Below are positions 1 to 7,156 of a stretch of 27,893 nt of DNA, one piece after another. Position 1 is the stretch's first letter. Every line of letters starts with the position of its first letter. The position numbers were made by a program, and so were the translations under genes. The notes below the pieces were generated by a model. That model was not told the DNA's origin, made no database searches, and was given only the letters and a program-made list of their open reading frames with translations. Origin of the DNA: Patescibacteria group bacterium (GTDB lineage: Bacteria > Patescibacteria > Paceibacteria > Paceibacterales > UBA10102); the NCBI GenBank assembly GCA_024239055.1, contig JANBVJ010000006.1, positions 1 to 27,893 on the forward strand, written 5' to 3'.

Positions 1-206
1 CATGTCTGCAAAACATTTTGAATTGTGCATTACAAGTTTTAGGTGGAGATGGGGAAGATGAAGAAACAGTAATAATTCCACCTTCACTACAAGTTGGAGG
101 ATCTCAAACGAGTGCATTTGTTATATTTTCAATAATAATCATAATCATAATAGCAACATCAGCAATAATTGCTAGGAGCAGGAGAGGAAGAACACGACTT
201 GGCTAG
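1..206 (+). CDS. 3' end of a C-terminally membrane-anchored surface protein (partial)
   Basis: The reading frame is open from the window edge (first complete codon at 3) to TAG at 204-206, so this is most likely the tail of a longer gene. A TTG at 18 could start a 62-residue protein, but it has no ribosome binding site or signal peptide. Visible are two Cys near the edge, an acidic Gly/Asp/Glu stretch, a Pro/Ser spacer, one strongly hydrophobic helix rich in Ile, and a tail of the type RSRRGRTR. That layout (ectodomain, membrane helix, basic cytoplasmic tail) is the same as at the C-termini of the 5121- and 859-residue proteins downstream, suggesting another type I membrane surface protein. 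No family can be named from this fragment. Its stop overlaps the start of the next gene. Confidence 0.6.
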   Translation, partial: CLQNILNCALQVLGGDGEDEETVIIPPSLQVGGSQTSAFVIFSIIIIIIIATSAIIARSRRGRTRLG

Positions 207-483
207 ACCATTTTTCACAAAGTCGATATTCGGAAACGTTGAGATATTTGCGGTTATCGGAATATTTTTACTATATGCATTAGAGTTTGCTGGAATTGAT
301 TCGTATTCACGATTGATACCAGATGATCATCCACTAAAGCAAAATGAAATTCCTCTAAGTTTATTTTCTTTAGAAGGTGGTACAGATGCATCTCCAATTT
401 CAGTTAAAGGTTCAACACTGGTCATTGGTCTAGTATTGATTGGTGCATCGATTTTCATTATTGTATTAAGGAGAAGAAATTAA
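199..483 (+). CDS. Small protein with two membrane helices (94 aa), surface-operon partner
   Basis: I place the start at TTG 199, not the longer TTG at 169. The 199 start gives the N-terminus MARPFF, like the MAR starts of two genes downstream. It overlaps the upstream stop as TTGGCTAG, and has a purine-rich GGAGAGG 11 bases upstream. The protein has one hydrophobic helix near residues 12-28, a loop of about 45 residues that is probably extracellular, a second helix near residues 72-90, and a short RRRN tail. The family is not recognised. The 85-residue protein at 6494 has the same plan, so the two bracket the array of four paralogs. They may be membrane scaffold or assembly subunits, which is inference from topology and position only. 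Confidence 0.7.
   Translation: MARPFFTKSIFGNVEIFAVIGIFLLYALEFAGIDSYSRLIPDDHPLKQNEIPLSLFSLEGGTDASPISVKGSTLVIGLVLIGASIFIIVLRRRN
469..473 (+). promoter_or_regulatory. Ribosome binding site supporting the TTG start at 484
   Basis: AGGAG lies ten bases before TTG 484, which directly follows the stop TAA of the preceding gene. This supports an unusual TTG initiation. No ATG lies in the first part of the frame, and the TTG is needed to include the membrane anchor. Confidence 0.55.
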
Positions 484-2277
484 TTGGTTACAAATAACCA
501 AATTCTTTTGATTTTAACTATTCCAATTACAATTGGTGCTGGAGTAACTATAGTAAGTTTTCTTGCTACAACTGGAATAATTGGTGGTCTAGAAAGTGAC
601 ATACGAAGTCTATCTAATCAAGTAGATCAACAACCAGCACTTGAAGATCTTTTAGCACAATTACCAGTTGCACCAGATCCTCCTCCAACTGGACTAAATG
701 TTACTCAAGAAATTATAATTGAACAACCAGCAGGATTTACAGCAACTGATCAGGATCTAATTACTGCGTTTTTGGATGCTATAGGAGTAACAGTAACTGA
801 AACATTTGGAGTAACAGCAGAAGTAAATTTAATTGATGCAGACTTTGTATCTCAAATTGAATCATCTTTTGTAAAAATACAACCACTAGATCCAAGAGAA
901 GTAATTTTACCTCAAGCACCTGAAACCGAAAATCTAAGATTCTTCATAAATACAGATTTCTCAAGGCAGTTAGCAGATAATGGAAGAAATTATCACAAAT
1001 TTTCTGGATGGAATATTGTTAATGACTTTGGAGGCGCATCAAGTATTCCAGTTACAATGACTACTACAACTAATTGTGGTTCTATTCCAAACACTGGTCT
1101 TTGTGTACAAACAGTTGGATCAAAAAACAATGATGATTCAACTAGGAACGGTTCAGTATTACATGGTTTTACAAAAACAATTGATCTTTCTGATTGGACA
1201 AGGGAAGGAGAATTAGTTTTTAATTTAGATTACAATTGTAATGAATTCTTTCATAGATCCTCACAAATGAGAATAATTGTAAAGGGGGATACTTCATCAG
1301 AAACTAGATTTACATGTGATGATGGAAAACATACAGAAGAAATTTCTGGACTGATTGGAAATTCTAATTCAGTTACAATTCAATTTGGAGGACAGGCATT
1401 AAGTGTTGACAAATTTAGAATGGATTACAAGTTCAACAATGTACAAGTTATTGGTAATTCAATAATTAAGAGAACCGCACAAGAAACAATTAGTCTAATT
1501 GATGGATTAAGTATTGTACAAAATAATCAAGATCAAACAATATTAGATTTGGGAATTATTGAAGTAAAATTAATTGGAGATACTATATTTGATAATGAAA
1601 AAGTTGTTCTTACAGGAGACTTTGAAACAAGAATAAATGATGCAACTGTTTCTCAGCATCAGTTAACAGCAAATGGATTCTCCCAAGCAAATAAGATACC
1701 AATAAGAATAGATGGACAAGAAACTTTCTTTTTCAAATTAGATGAACAGTTTTACGGAACTGATACATTCAACAAACTAACATTCATTGTAAATAACATG
1801 GTAGTTAATGTAGGAGAAGGAGAAGAACTACGAACATTTGAATACCACATTCCTTTTGTTGCATATCTCTTAGAATTTAATGTAAGACCTAACGAGATAG
1901 TCGCATTCAATGAAGAAGATTTAGCAATTTCTGTTCTTAAAAATGACTCAACGTTGATCACATGTGGTTTAAGTGCTGGAGATATTAATGCAGAAGTATT
2001 ACCACCAGCAGTAAATATTATTGCAAACGGATTCACATTAACAACTACTAATCCAGATGCAGGTAAAGGCGCATTAAGAGATCCACTTACAGGGGAGATT
2101 CAGAAGGATGCAGAGTTCTGTCAGACAGTTCCAAACTTACCAAGAAATACAGAGTTAACATTTAAGATTGGTAATGAATTCTTTGAAGTGTTTTCACCAG
2201 TAACTCAGTCAAACTATTTTGTAAAGTGTACAACAAATGGTTGCTCAAGTAACATAGGATATTCGGTGACTCCCTAA
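484..2277 (+). CDS. Signal-anchored surface protein, paralog 1 of 4 (597 aa)
   Basis: The TTG start abuts the previous stop and has AGGAG upstream. Residues about 7-30 form a hydrophobic signal anchor. A possible short helical/coiled stretch and a Pro-rich spacer follow (to about 75). Residues about 150-320 look like a beta-sandwich with four or more Cys (motif FTKTIDLSDW then a beta-strand pair), reminiscent of carbohydrate-binding jelly rolls. Residues about 323-500 carry the domain shared with the next three genes (VVLTGDFETRI; LTFIVNNMVV). The C-terminal module contains RNTEL and SPVTQSNYFVKC. This member is the most divergent of the four and the only one with the extra middle domain. There is no catalytic motif. 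I infer a structural or binding role on the outer face of the cell membrane. Confidence 0.8.
   Translation: MVTNNQILLILTIPITIGAGVTIVSFLATTGIIGGLESDIRSLSNQVDQQPALEDLLAQLPVAPDPPPTGLNVTQEIIIEQPAGFTATDQDLITAFLDAIGVTVTETFGVTAEVNLIDADFVSQIESSFVKIQPLDPREVILPQAPETENLRFFINTDFSRQLADNGRNYHKFSGWNIVNDFGGASSIPVTMTTTTNCGSIPNTGLCVQTVGSKNNDDSTRNGSVLHGFTKTIDLSDWTREGELVFNLDYNCNEFFHRSSQMRIIVKGDTSSETRFTCDDGKHTEEISGLIGNSNSVTIQFGGQALSVDKFRMDYKFNNVQVIGNSIIKRTAQETISLIDGLSIVQNNQDQTILDLGIIEVKLIGDTIFDNEKVVLTGDFETRINDATVSQHQLTANGFSQANKIPIRIDGQETFFFKLDEQFYGTDTFNKLTFIVNNMVVNVGEGEELRTFEYHIPFVAYLLEFNVRPNEIVAFNEEDLAISVLKNDSTLITCGLSAGDINAEVLPPAVNIIANGFTLTTTNPDAGKGALRDPLTGEIQKDAEFCQTVPNLPRNTELTFKIGNEFFEVFSPVTQSNYFVKCTTNGCSSNIGYSVTP
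2265..2269 (+). promoter_or_regulatory. GGTGA ribosome binding site for the gene at 2277
   Basis: GGTGA, complementary to the archaeal 16S rRNA 3' end, sits seven bases before ATG 2277 and lies inside the upstream gene. It indicates independent ribosome loading even though the two genes overlap at TAATG. Confidence 0.55.
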
Positions 2278-3494
2278 TGGTGTCAGTAACAACTAAAAGA
2301 AATCAATTCAGACTGATCCGTTCTAGGGTTACTGGTCTTGCCCTAATTCTAGTAATGTCATTTCTAATAGTTGGTGTGGTATTTTTTCCAGCAGTTGGTA
2401 ATGTTGCAGGTGAAGGATCTGGTGCAAGCCAAACAGTAAATGAAAAAGTAACTGCACAATTAGCACAAATAGAAGATCAGGTGGGAGATACAGTTGAAGT
2501 AAATGTTAGTGTGGGTGCAGGAGAAGATTTATCTGAATTACCACAGATAGTTACTTCTAGTGATTCAATAGGAACTCAGTTAAGAGATGAATCATTATTA
2601 CCTGATGCATCACCATCATTCCTTCTAAACGCAGACATAACAAAAATAGATTCAACAGGTCATGCAACCAAGTCAACAGTTTCTTTTGCTTTTACCCCAC
2701 TAGCGTTTGTTGAAGATACAACTAACATTGATTTTTCAGAAGGTTTTATTGAAGTTAGAATGGAGATTGAAGGTGAAGAAAACGTAAATGCAGTTTTAAC
2801 AGGAGATTTTGATGTATTAATTGCAGGTACTACAATTTTTTCCAATCCATTGACACTAAAAGTTGATCAACCAGTTACTGATTCCGATGGTAAATCAACA
2901 GTTTTATTTGTAGATCCATTAGGAAGAGAAAATGAAATTTACACATTCTCATTTGAAGATAATATTGATCTATTTCCAGACGGTCAACTAACTGAATTAA
3001 CATTTGAAATTAGAAATGTTAGATTATTATCAAATTCAGATCAATTTGCATTAGATAACAGTGAATTCTTTTCAATGGTGATAAATCATGACAGTTCTAA
3101 AACAGTAATAGTAAATGAAAAAGGAGAATCATCACTTGTATCATTATTGGATAACCAATTAACAATTAGCGCATTACCAAAAAGTATTGAAGGTGATTGT
3201 ATTCCAAATCCACCAATGGGAGATGTGTTTTTATCAACTGCAAGCAATCCATCTGATAGAACAAAAATATTCTCAGCAGTTGGAACAGGACAAAAAAATG
3301 CAATACCAGTTTGCTTTAATCCACTCCCTATAGTTTCAATTACTGACATAGCAAGAAACACAGATTATATTATTCAGTTTACAGATCCACTCGATACTGT
3401 AGAAATATCAACGCCAAACTCTCAAAAGAATTACAATTTTTCATGTCAATTTACAGACCTCACACTATCAGTAAGGGAGTGTAACTTTCAATAA
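2277..3494 (+). CDS. Signal-anchored surface protein, paralog 2 of 4 (405 aa)
   Basis: ATG overlaps the previous stop by one base (TAATG) and GGTGA lies seven bases upstream. A basic N-terminus (KRNQFRLIRSR) precedes a helix at about 20-40, predicting N-in/C-out topology. Residues about 45-110 are a low-complexity acidic/Ser/Thr stalk. Residues about 114-308 are the shared family domain, with the signatures FVEDTTNIDFSEGF, LTGDFDVLI, LFVDPLGRE and LTFEIRNV, and Cys at its end (SIEGDC). The C-terminal module has the motif RNTDY and then TPNSQKNYNFSC, ending in ECNFQ. This is the simplest member and shows the minimal architecture: anchor, stalk, family domain, Cys module. No known family or enzyme motif is recognised. 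Function is probably structural. Confidence 0.82.
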   Translation: MVSVTTKRNQFRLIRSRVTGLALILVMSFLIVGVVFFPAVGNVAGEGSGASQTVNEKVTAQLAQIEDQVGDTVEVNVSVGAGEDLSELPQIVTSSDSIGTQLRDESLLPDASPSFLLNADITKIDSTGHATKSTVSFAFTPLAFVEDTTNIDFSEGFIEVRMEIEGEENVNAVLTGDFDVLIAGTTIFSNPLTLKVDQPVTDSDGKSTVLFVDPLGRENEIYTFSFEDNIDLFPDGQLTELTFEIRNVRLLSNSDQFALDNSEFFSMVINHDSSKTVIVNEKGESSLVSLLDNQLTISALPKSIEGDCIPNPPMGDVFLSTASNPSDRTKIFSAVGTGQKNAIPVCFNPLPIVSITDIARNTDYIIQFTDPLDTVEISTPNSQKNYNFSCQFTDLTLSVRECNFQ

Positions 3495-5038
3495 TGGCTA
3501 GAAAAAAATCAGGGATTAACAATAGAGTAATAGCAGGAATAGTTGGTGGGGGAGTAATACTGGTAGTAGTGGTTCCAGTTTTATTTTTAGTATTTGGAGT
3601 CGGTTTTGATACATCACCAGTAGAAGGATTTGAAATTCCTGTATCAGACCAAGAACAAATAGAAACTAATCAACAACTCATTGATCAAGCAAGTGACTTG
3701 CTTTGTGGAGGAGGAGGTACAGGAGATCCAGATCCACTTGAACAACTTGCATCAGATGGTTCAGTAATATTTGATCCAAATCAAGATCCTTGTATTCCTC
3801 TAGGTGAAACTGATTCAGAAGGAGAAGAAGTAAGTCCAGAAGAAATTGATGAAATGATTGAAGAAATAGAAGAAATGATAGTTGATCCACCAATTGTTAA
3901 CCAAACAACAAGTGAAGATCCTCCATTAGAACAATCATGCGATATAGATCCAGACAATCCTTTGTGCCAAATAATATCTCCATCAAACTCTTTACAATTA
4001 ATTTCAAAGGTAGAAAAAACCGATTCTCAAGGTGTGACAACTGTATCAGAAGAAATATTTGAAGTTCCAGCATTTGCATTTCTGGTTGAAGATCCTACTG
4101 ATAGAGACTTTAGAACAGGATTCTTAAATTATCAGTTATTCTTGAAAGGTTTACCTAATACAATGTATGTAGGGACAGGAAAGGTAGACCTTTTTGTTGG
4201 GGATCAATCAATATTTACTGAACCAACAAGTATTGAAATTAACAGTGTAAGCGATGTAGATGGAATGGTACAGGTACAATTCCTATCGCCTACAGGAATA
4301 CCTTCTAGTGCATTGTTATTCACTTTTGACGATGAATTTGATAAATTTGGAAATGAACAGATCACTTTGATTAGATTTAATTTGGTAGACCTTTCTGTAT
4401 CAGATCAAACTGAAAACTTCTCATTGGTAGACCAAGATGTGTTTACTTTGGATATAGCAAGAGATGACATCAAGTTAATTATCATTGATGAAACTGGAAC
4501 AACTGATAGAGTTTATCCTACAGACTCTAGAATTGTAATAACTAGCAAAGCCAAAACCATTAGAGGAACTCAATGTTTAATTTATAAAAGTCTTGTAGAT
4601 CAATTGGGAGTAGGTTGTTCAGCACGTAACCTAAGTTGTCCTTGTTTTGGTACAAGTATTGGAATAGGAACGAATAATGTAGTTGCAGGAACAACATCAC
4701 CACCATCGATTACAGGAATAAATCTATTCGATCAGTTTGGTCAGTTCCTCTTGTCACAATTAGGTGGATCATCTGGTGTTGTGTTTGACGAACTTGTAAC
4801 TAGGAATGAAAATTATACTTTACAAATTCTTTCTCCAGTCATGTCAGCAGATCTAAGTTTTGGAAAACCACAACAAACTCAGTCCTTTACATGTATTGCA
4901 GAGGGTACTGCTAAACACAAAATAACTCGTACAGTTACAGGAGTGACCGATAGATGTGGTGCTGGTCTTTGTAATTATTACTACTATATTGTAACTGACG
5001 GAGTTACTACCAGAGCAACCACCTGCAATTTTCCATAG
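3494..5038 (+). CDS. Signal-anchored surface protein, paralog 3 of 4 (514 aa)
   Basis: The ATG overlaps the previous TAA by one base. The purine-rich GGAGTG lies about 12 bases upstream. The N-terminus MARKKSG is followed by a Gly/Val-rich helix at about 12-36. A long acidic stalk contains a stretch near residues 106-133 dominated by Glu and Met-Ile (EEIDEMIEEIEEMI), possibly a short amphipathic helix. The shared domain spans about 168-361 (FLVEDPTDRDF, VGTGKVDLFVG, FLSPTG, LIRFNLVDL, TIRGTQC). A Cys-rich insertion with five or so Cys follows (near 361-385), then the C-terminal module RNENYTLQI, QTQSFTC and a terminal TCNFP. The extra Cys and acidic stalk distinguish it from its siblings. The role is unknown. 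It is probably one subunit of a hetero-oligomeric surface complex formed with the neighbouring paralogs. Confidence 0.82.
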   Translation: MARKKSGINNRVIAGIVGGGVILVVVVPVLFLVFGVGFDTSPVEGFEIPVSDQEQIETNQQLIDQASDLLCGGGGTGDPDPLEQLASDGSVIFDPNQDPCIPLGETDSEGEEVSPEEIDEMIEEIEEMIVDPPIVNQTTSEDPPLEQSCDIDPDNPLCQIISPSNSLQLISKVEKTDSQGVTTVSEEIFEVPAFAFLVEDPTDRDFRTGFLNYQLFLKGLPNTMYVGTGKVDLFVGDQSIFTEPTSIEINSVSDVDGMVQVQFLSPTGIPSSALLFTFDDEFDKFGNEQITLIRFNLVDLSVSDQTENFSLVDQDVFTLDIARDDIKLIIIDETGTTDRVYPTDSRIVITSKAKTIRGTQCLIYKSLVDQLGVGCSARNLSCPCFGTSIGIGTNNVVAGTTSPPSITGINLFDQFGQFLLSQLGGSSGVVFDELVTRNENYTLQILSPVMSADLSFGKPQQTQSFTCIAEGTAKHKITRTVTGVTDRCGAGLCNYYYYIVTDGVTTRATTCNFP

Positions 5039-5050
5039 TGATGATTAATG
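5038..5050 (+). promoter_or_regulatory. GTGATGATTAATG junction, copy 1 (ribosome binding site plus start)
   Basis: The 13 bases span the end of the upstream TAG, a GTGAT anti-16S match and the ATG of the next gene. The identical 13-mer recurs at 6484-6496, at the next gene junction. Confidence 0.5.
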
Positions 5051-6487
5051 GCTAGAAGAAGAAAATCCAAAGTACCGATCAAAGGAATAATTCCAATTGT
5101 TTTAGCAGTAGCAATTGCATTTGTTCTACTCGATGCAAATGCTTGTACTTTAAAACAAGGGGTAGATATGTCAACTTTAGATCCAAACGATTTTGCTTAT
5201 GGATCAAGTCTTTTGCCATTATTCTGTACAGTTTTGGATTACAATGATAGTGAAGCAATGGGAATTATCATTGAGGACTTTGAGTTTGATGGAACTCAAG
5301 ATGTTTTATTTCCTGATGGATACACTATTCCATTTAATGAACCAGTTGGGGAATTAGTTATTGAAGATCCAGATGATGAAGGTGATACTGTAGTTCCAAT
5401 TGAAGAATTGGAAATGCTACAAAATATGACAGAAGGAACAACTCCAATTGAAAATGCAACAGAAATTGATCCACCAGAAATGTTACCACCAGAACCAGTA
5501 AGAGCAAGTGAATTTGTTTTCCTAACAGAAGTAACAAAGATAGCAACAGATGGAACAAATCAAACTGAAACAACTGAAATACAATTCATTCCATTAGAAT
5601 TATTTGTTGAAGATACTTCAAACAAAGATTTCAGTCAAGGAAGATTAATCACAAAATTATCAATTAGAAGTGATCCAAATATTTTTGTTGAAGGAAATGG
5701 AAAATTTAATGTATTATTAGATAATGTGACAATTTTCACTGATGGATCAACGGATTTTTCATTTTCTGGAATGACTGATGATAATGGAATACTTTCAGTA
5801 GATTTCTTATCACCAACTGGATCAAAGTCACCAGATTTTCTATTAAACATTGAACCAATTGTTGATGATATTAATTTGTCTGGAATAACTCCATTAGAAT
5901 TTAAAATATTTGATGTTACTGCAAAAGTAAACACATTTGATTATGAAATAACAAATGAACAACAAGTATTCAAATTCGACTTTTTCAGAGATCCAAATAT
6001 AATATTAATCATAGATTCATCTGGAAATGAAGTTCGAGCATTCCCAACAGATGATTTGTTTAGATTTGGTGCATCAAATGGATCAGTTACATTACAAAGA
6101 TGTTACAAACATTCAAGAACATCATGTTGGATGACAACAGGTTATAGCACTTCATTAGGATCGCCAACTATTGCAAGTATGGAAGTAAGAAACTCTGATG
6201 GTGACTTGTTATTCCAGAACCTATCACCTTTCACAGCAACTTGGATAGTAAATAATCAACCAATAACAAGAAATGATACTTACACAGTAAAATACGGTAG
6301 AGTAACATCAGCAACAGCAGGAAGTTTATCAGCAGGAGAGTTTACATTTACAACACCAGAAACACAAATGAACTATGCATTTAGATGCACAATTGGACAA
6401 TCAACAGCAGTTGTTGGTTCAGGCTTTTGTAGTAGATGTACTACAACAACAGGAAATCCTTACATAACATGTAATTTCCCAAAGTGA
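5048..6487 (+). CDS. Signal-anchored surface protein, paralog 4 of 4 (479 aa)
   Basis: The gene starts ten bases after the previous stop, with GTGAT five bases before ATG. The N-terminus MARRRKSKVPIKG is basic and is followed by a helix at about 13-29, then a Cys. An acidic/Pro stalk runs to about 150. The shared domain covers about 156-352 (VTKIATDGTNQTE, FVEDTSNKDFSQG, FLSPTGSKSPDF, LEFKIFDV, VTLQRC). The C-terminal module has RNDTYTVKY, TPETQMNYAFRC and a terminal TCNFPK. The ending TCNFP is nearly identical to that of paralog 3 and close to ECNFQ of paralog 2, so the last strand is under constraint. No catalytic or ligand-binding motif is recognised. Confidence 0.82.
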   Translation: MARRRKSKVPIKGIIPIVLAVAIAFVLLDANACTLKQGVDMSTLDPNDFAYGSSLLPLFCTVLDYNDSEAMGIIIEDFEFDGTQDVLFPDGYTIPFNEPVGELVIEDPDDEGDTVVPIEELEMLQNMTEGTTPIENATEIDPPEMLPPEPVRASEFVFLTEVTKIATDGTNQTETTEIQFIPLELFVEDTSNKDFSQGRLITKLSIRSDPNIFVEGNGKFNVLLDNVTIFTDGSTDFSFSGMTDDNGILSVDFLSPTGSKSPDFLLNIEPIVDDINLSGITPLEFKIFDVTAKVNTFDYEITNEQQVFKFDFFRDPNIILIIDSSGNEVRAFPTDDLFRFGASNGSVTLQRCYKHSRTSCWMTTGYSTSLGSPTIASMEVRNSDGDLLFQNLSPFTATWIVNNQPITRNDTYTVKYGRVTSATAGSLSAGEFTFTTPETQMNYAFRCTIGQSTAVVGSGFCSRCTTTTGNPYITCNFPK

Positions 6488-6496
6488 TGATTAATG
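6484..6496 (+). promoter_or_regulatory. GTGATGATTAATG junction, copy 2 (ribosome binding site plus start)
   Basis: Identical to the 13 bases at 5038-5050, again joining a stop, a GTGAT motif and an ATG. Either the junction was duplicated together with a gene, or it is selected for translational coupling. Confidence 0.5.
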
Positions 6497-6751
6497 ACTA
6501 AATTCAAATTGAATGCAAGGGCGTTTGGAGGAATAGGTCTATTTCTAATAGTTGCGATTCTCTTAGTTCCGTTGTATATAGTAGCACTAGAACAAGGACT
6601 TGGAGATATTCCATCAAATGTCATCCAAATCGAAGAAGGCGTGAGGACTCCCTTACCACAGAATCCTCTCGCCTTCGGAATTGGAGCATTGATAATTCTC
6701 TTCGTTCTAATATTCCTGATTAGAGTCCAATTAAGCAGACAAAAGAGATAA
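6494..6751 (+). CDS. Small protein with two membrane helices (85 aa), closes the surface operon
   Basis: The start is ATG 6494, set by the GTGAT junction. The basic N-terminus (TKFKLNARAF) precedes a helix at about 12-32. A loop of some 28 residues, acidic and Pro-containing, leads to a second helix at about 59-78, and the protein ends in RVQLSRQKR. This matches the plan of the 94-residue protein at 199-483: N-in helix, short outer loop, helix, basic tail. I cannot see convincing sequence identity by eye, so they may be analogous or highly diverged. It resembles no protein I can name. Its position suggests it works in the membrane with the four paralogs. A gene-poor region follows, so the operon probably ends here. 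Confidence 0.72.
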   Translation: MTKFKLNARAFGGIGLFLIVAILLVPLYIVALEQGLGDIPSNVIQIEEGVRTPLPQNPLAFGIGALIILFVLIFLIRVQLSRQKR

Positions 6752-6788
6752 TAATTTAACAAGTTAACATAGAATATCAAAACCGAAC

Positions 6789-6846
6789 CCCAAGCGTGTG
6801 ACGATACGGATCTTGGGCTAATGTGAACTTTGGTACATCTTTGCCC
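6789..6846 (+). other. Two mutually exclusive hairpins
   Basis: CCCAAG (6789-6794) pairs with CTTGGG (6812-6817). The last three bases of that stem also belong to GGGC (6815-6818), which pairs with GCCC (6843-6846), with ATGT/ACAT (6821-6824/6835-6838) nested inside. Only one fold can form at a time, which would suit a switch, but chance is not excluded. The opposite strand holds a 23-codon open frame (ATG at 6848, stop at 6777) with unknown meaning. Confidence 0.35.
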
Positions 6847-6905
6847 ATGTGAGAAGGCTTAAAACTGAACCTAGACCAGCGAAGGATTTGCGGAGTTTGG
6901 GAATA

Positions 6906-6929
6906 GTTGTAGGAATGACAACCTACAAC
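6906..6929 (+). repeat. Perfect 8-bp inverted repeat, hairpin
   Basis: GTTGTAGG and CCTACAAC are separated by an eight-base loop. An AT-rich palindrome follows at 6937-6948. It could be a transcription-end hairpin or part of a larger RNA. Confidence 0.5.
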
Positions 6930-6967
6930 ACTTATTAATTTTAAAATTCATTAATGAATGTCTGATG

Positions 6968-7020
6968 CCTATGGTTGTGTATGTTTCATTCTTCATACAC
7001 GCTTATTCAGATGCCATAGG
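6968..7020 (+). repeat. Nested inverted repeat (7 + 7 bp)
   Basis: CCTATGG and CCATAGG form the outer arms, GTGTATG and CATACAC the inner arms. Both pairs are perfect, with two bases between them on the left and 13 on the right. The central loop is ten bases. Confidence 0.5.
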
Positions 7021-7029
7021 TATTGGACT

Positions 7030-7102
7030 CCTAATTCAATTACACTACGTATTGATCTAGAATTGATCCTTAATAGATCAGTAGTAGAACTGAACAATTA
7101 GG
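7030..7102 (+). repeat. Nested inverted repeat (7 + 5 + 7 bp) upstream of the giant gene
   Basis: CCTAATT/AATTAGG (7030-7036/7096-7102) encloses ACTAC/GTAGT (7044-7048/7081-7085), which encloses TGATCTA/TAGATCA (7053-7059/7074-7080). The right inner arms are contiguous, and the left inner arms have a four-base bulge. The region lies 55 bases before the GTG start at 7157, so it could be a leader structure or an operator. Confidence 0.5.
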
Positions 7103-7156
7103 TCAATTTCCTCATTTCATTACGTAAATCAACGGAAATTTAGTCAGAAATACAGC

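Larger units (their letters stand above)
6752..7156 (+). other. Gene-poor 405-base region rich in inverted repeats, possible structured RNA or long leader
   Basis: No convincing coding sequence is present. The part at about 6781-6900 is visibly richer in G+C than its surroundings. Perfect complementary stems include 6789-6794/6812-6817, 6815-6818/6843-6846, 6906-6913/6922-6929, 6968-6974/7014-7020 with 6977-6983/6994-7000 nested inside, and 7030-7036/7096-7102 enclosing 7044-7048/7081-7085 and 7053-7059/7074-7080. A 12-base palindrome, AATTTTAAAATT, sits at 6937-6948. No tRNA, 5S, SRP or RNase P signature was recognised. It may hold the upstream operon's end, the giant gene's promoter and leader, a small RNA, or DNA sites for regulators. 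Confidence 0.5.

Noticed and set aside
169..201. TTG 169 as start of the first small membrane protein
   Set aside because: It would add a charged stretch, overlap the upstream gene by 38 bases and lack a ribosome binding site. TTG 199 fits the MAR start pattern of the operon.
6781..6905. tRNA, 5S rRNA, SRP RNA or RNase P RNA in the GC-richer segment
   Set aside because: None of the conserved arms or boxes I know for these RNAs could be placed on either strand.
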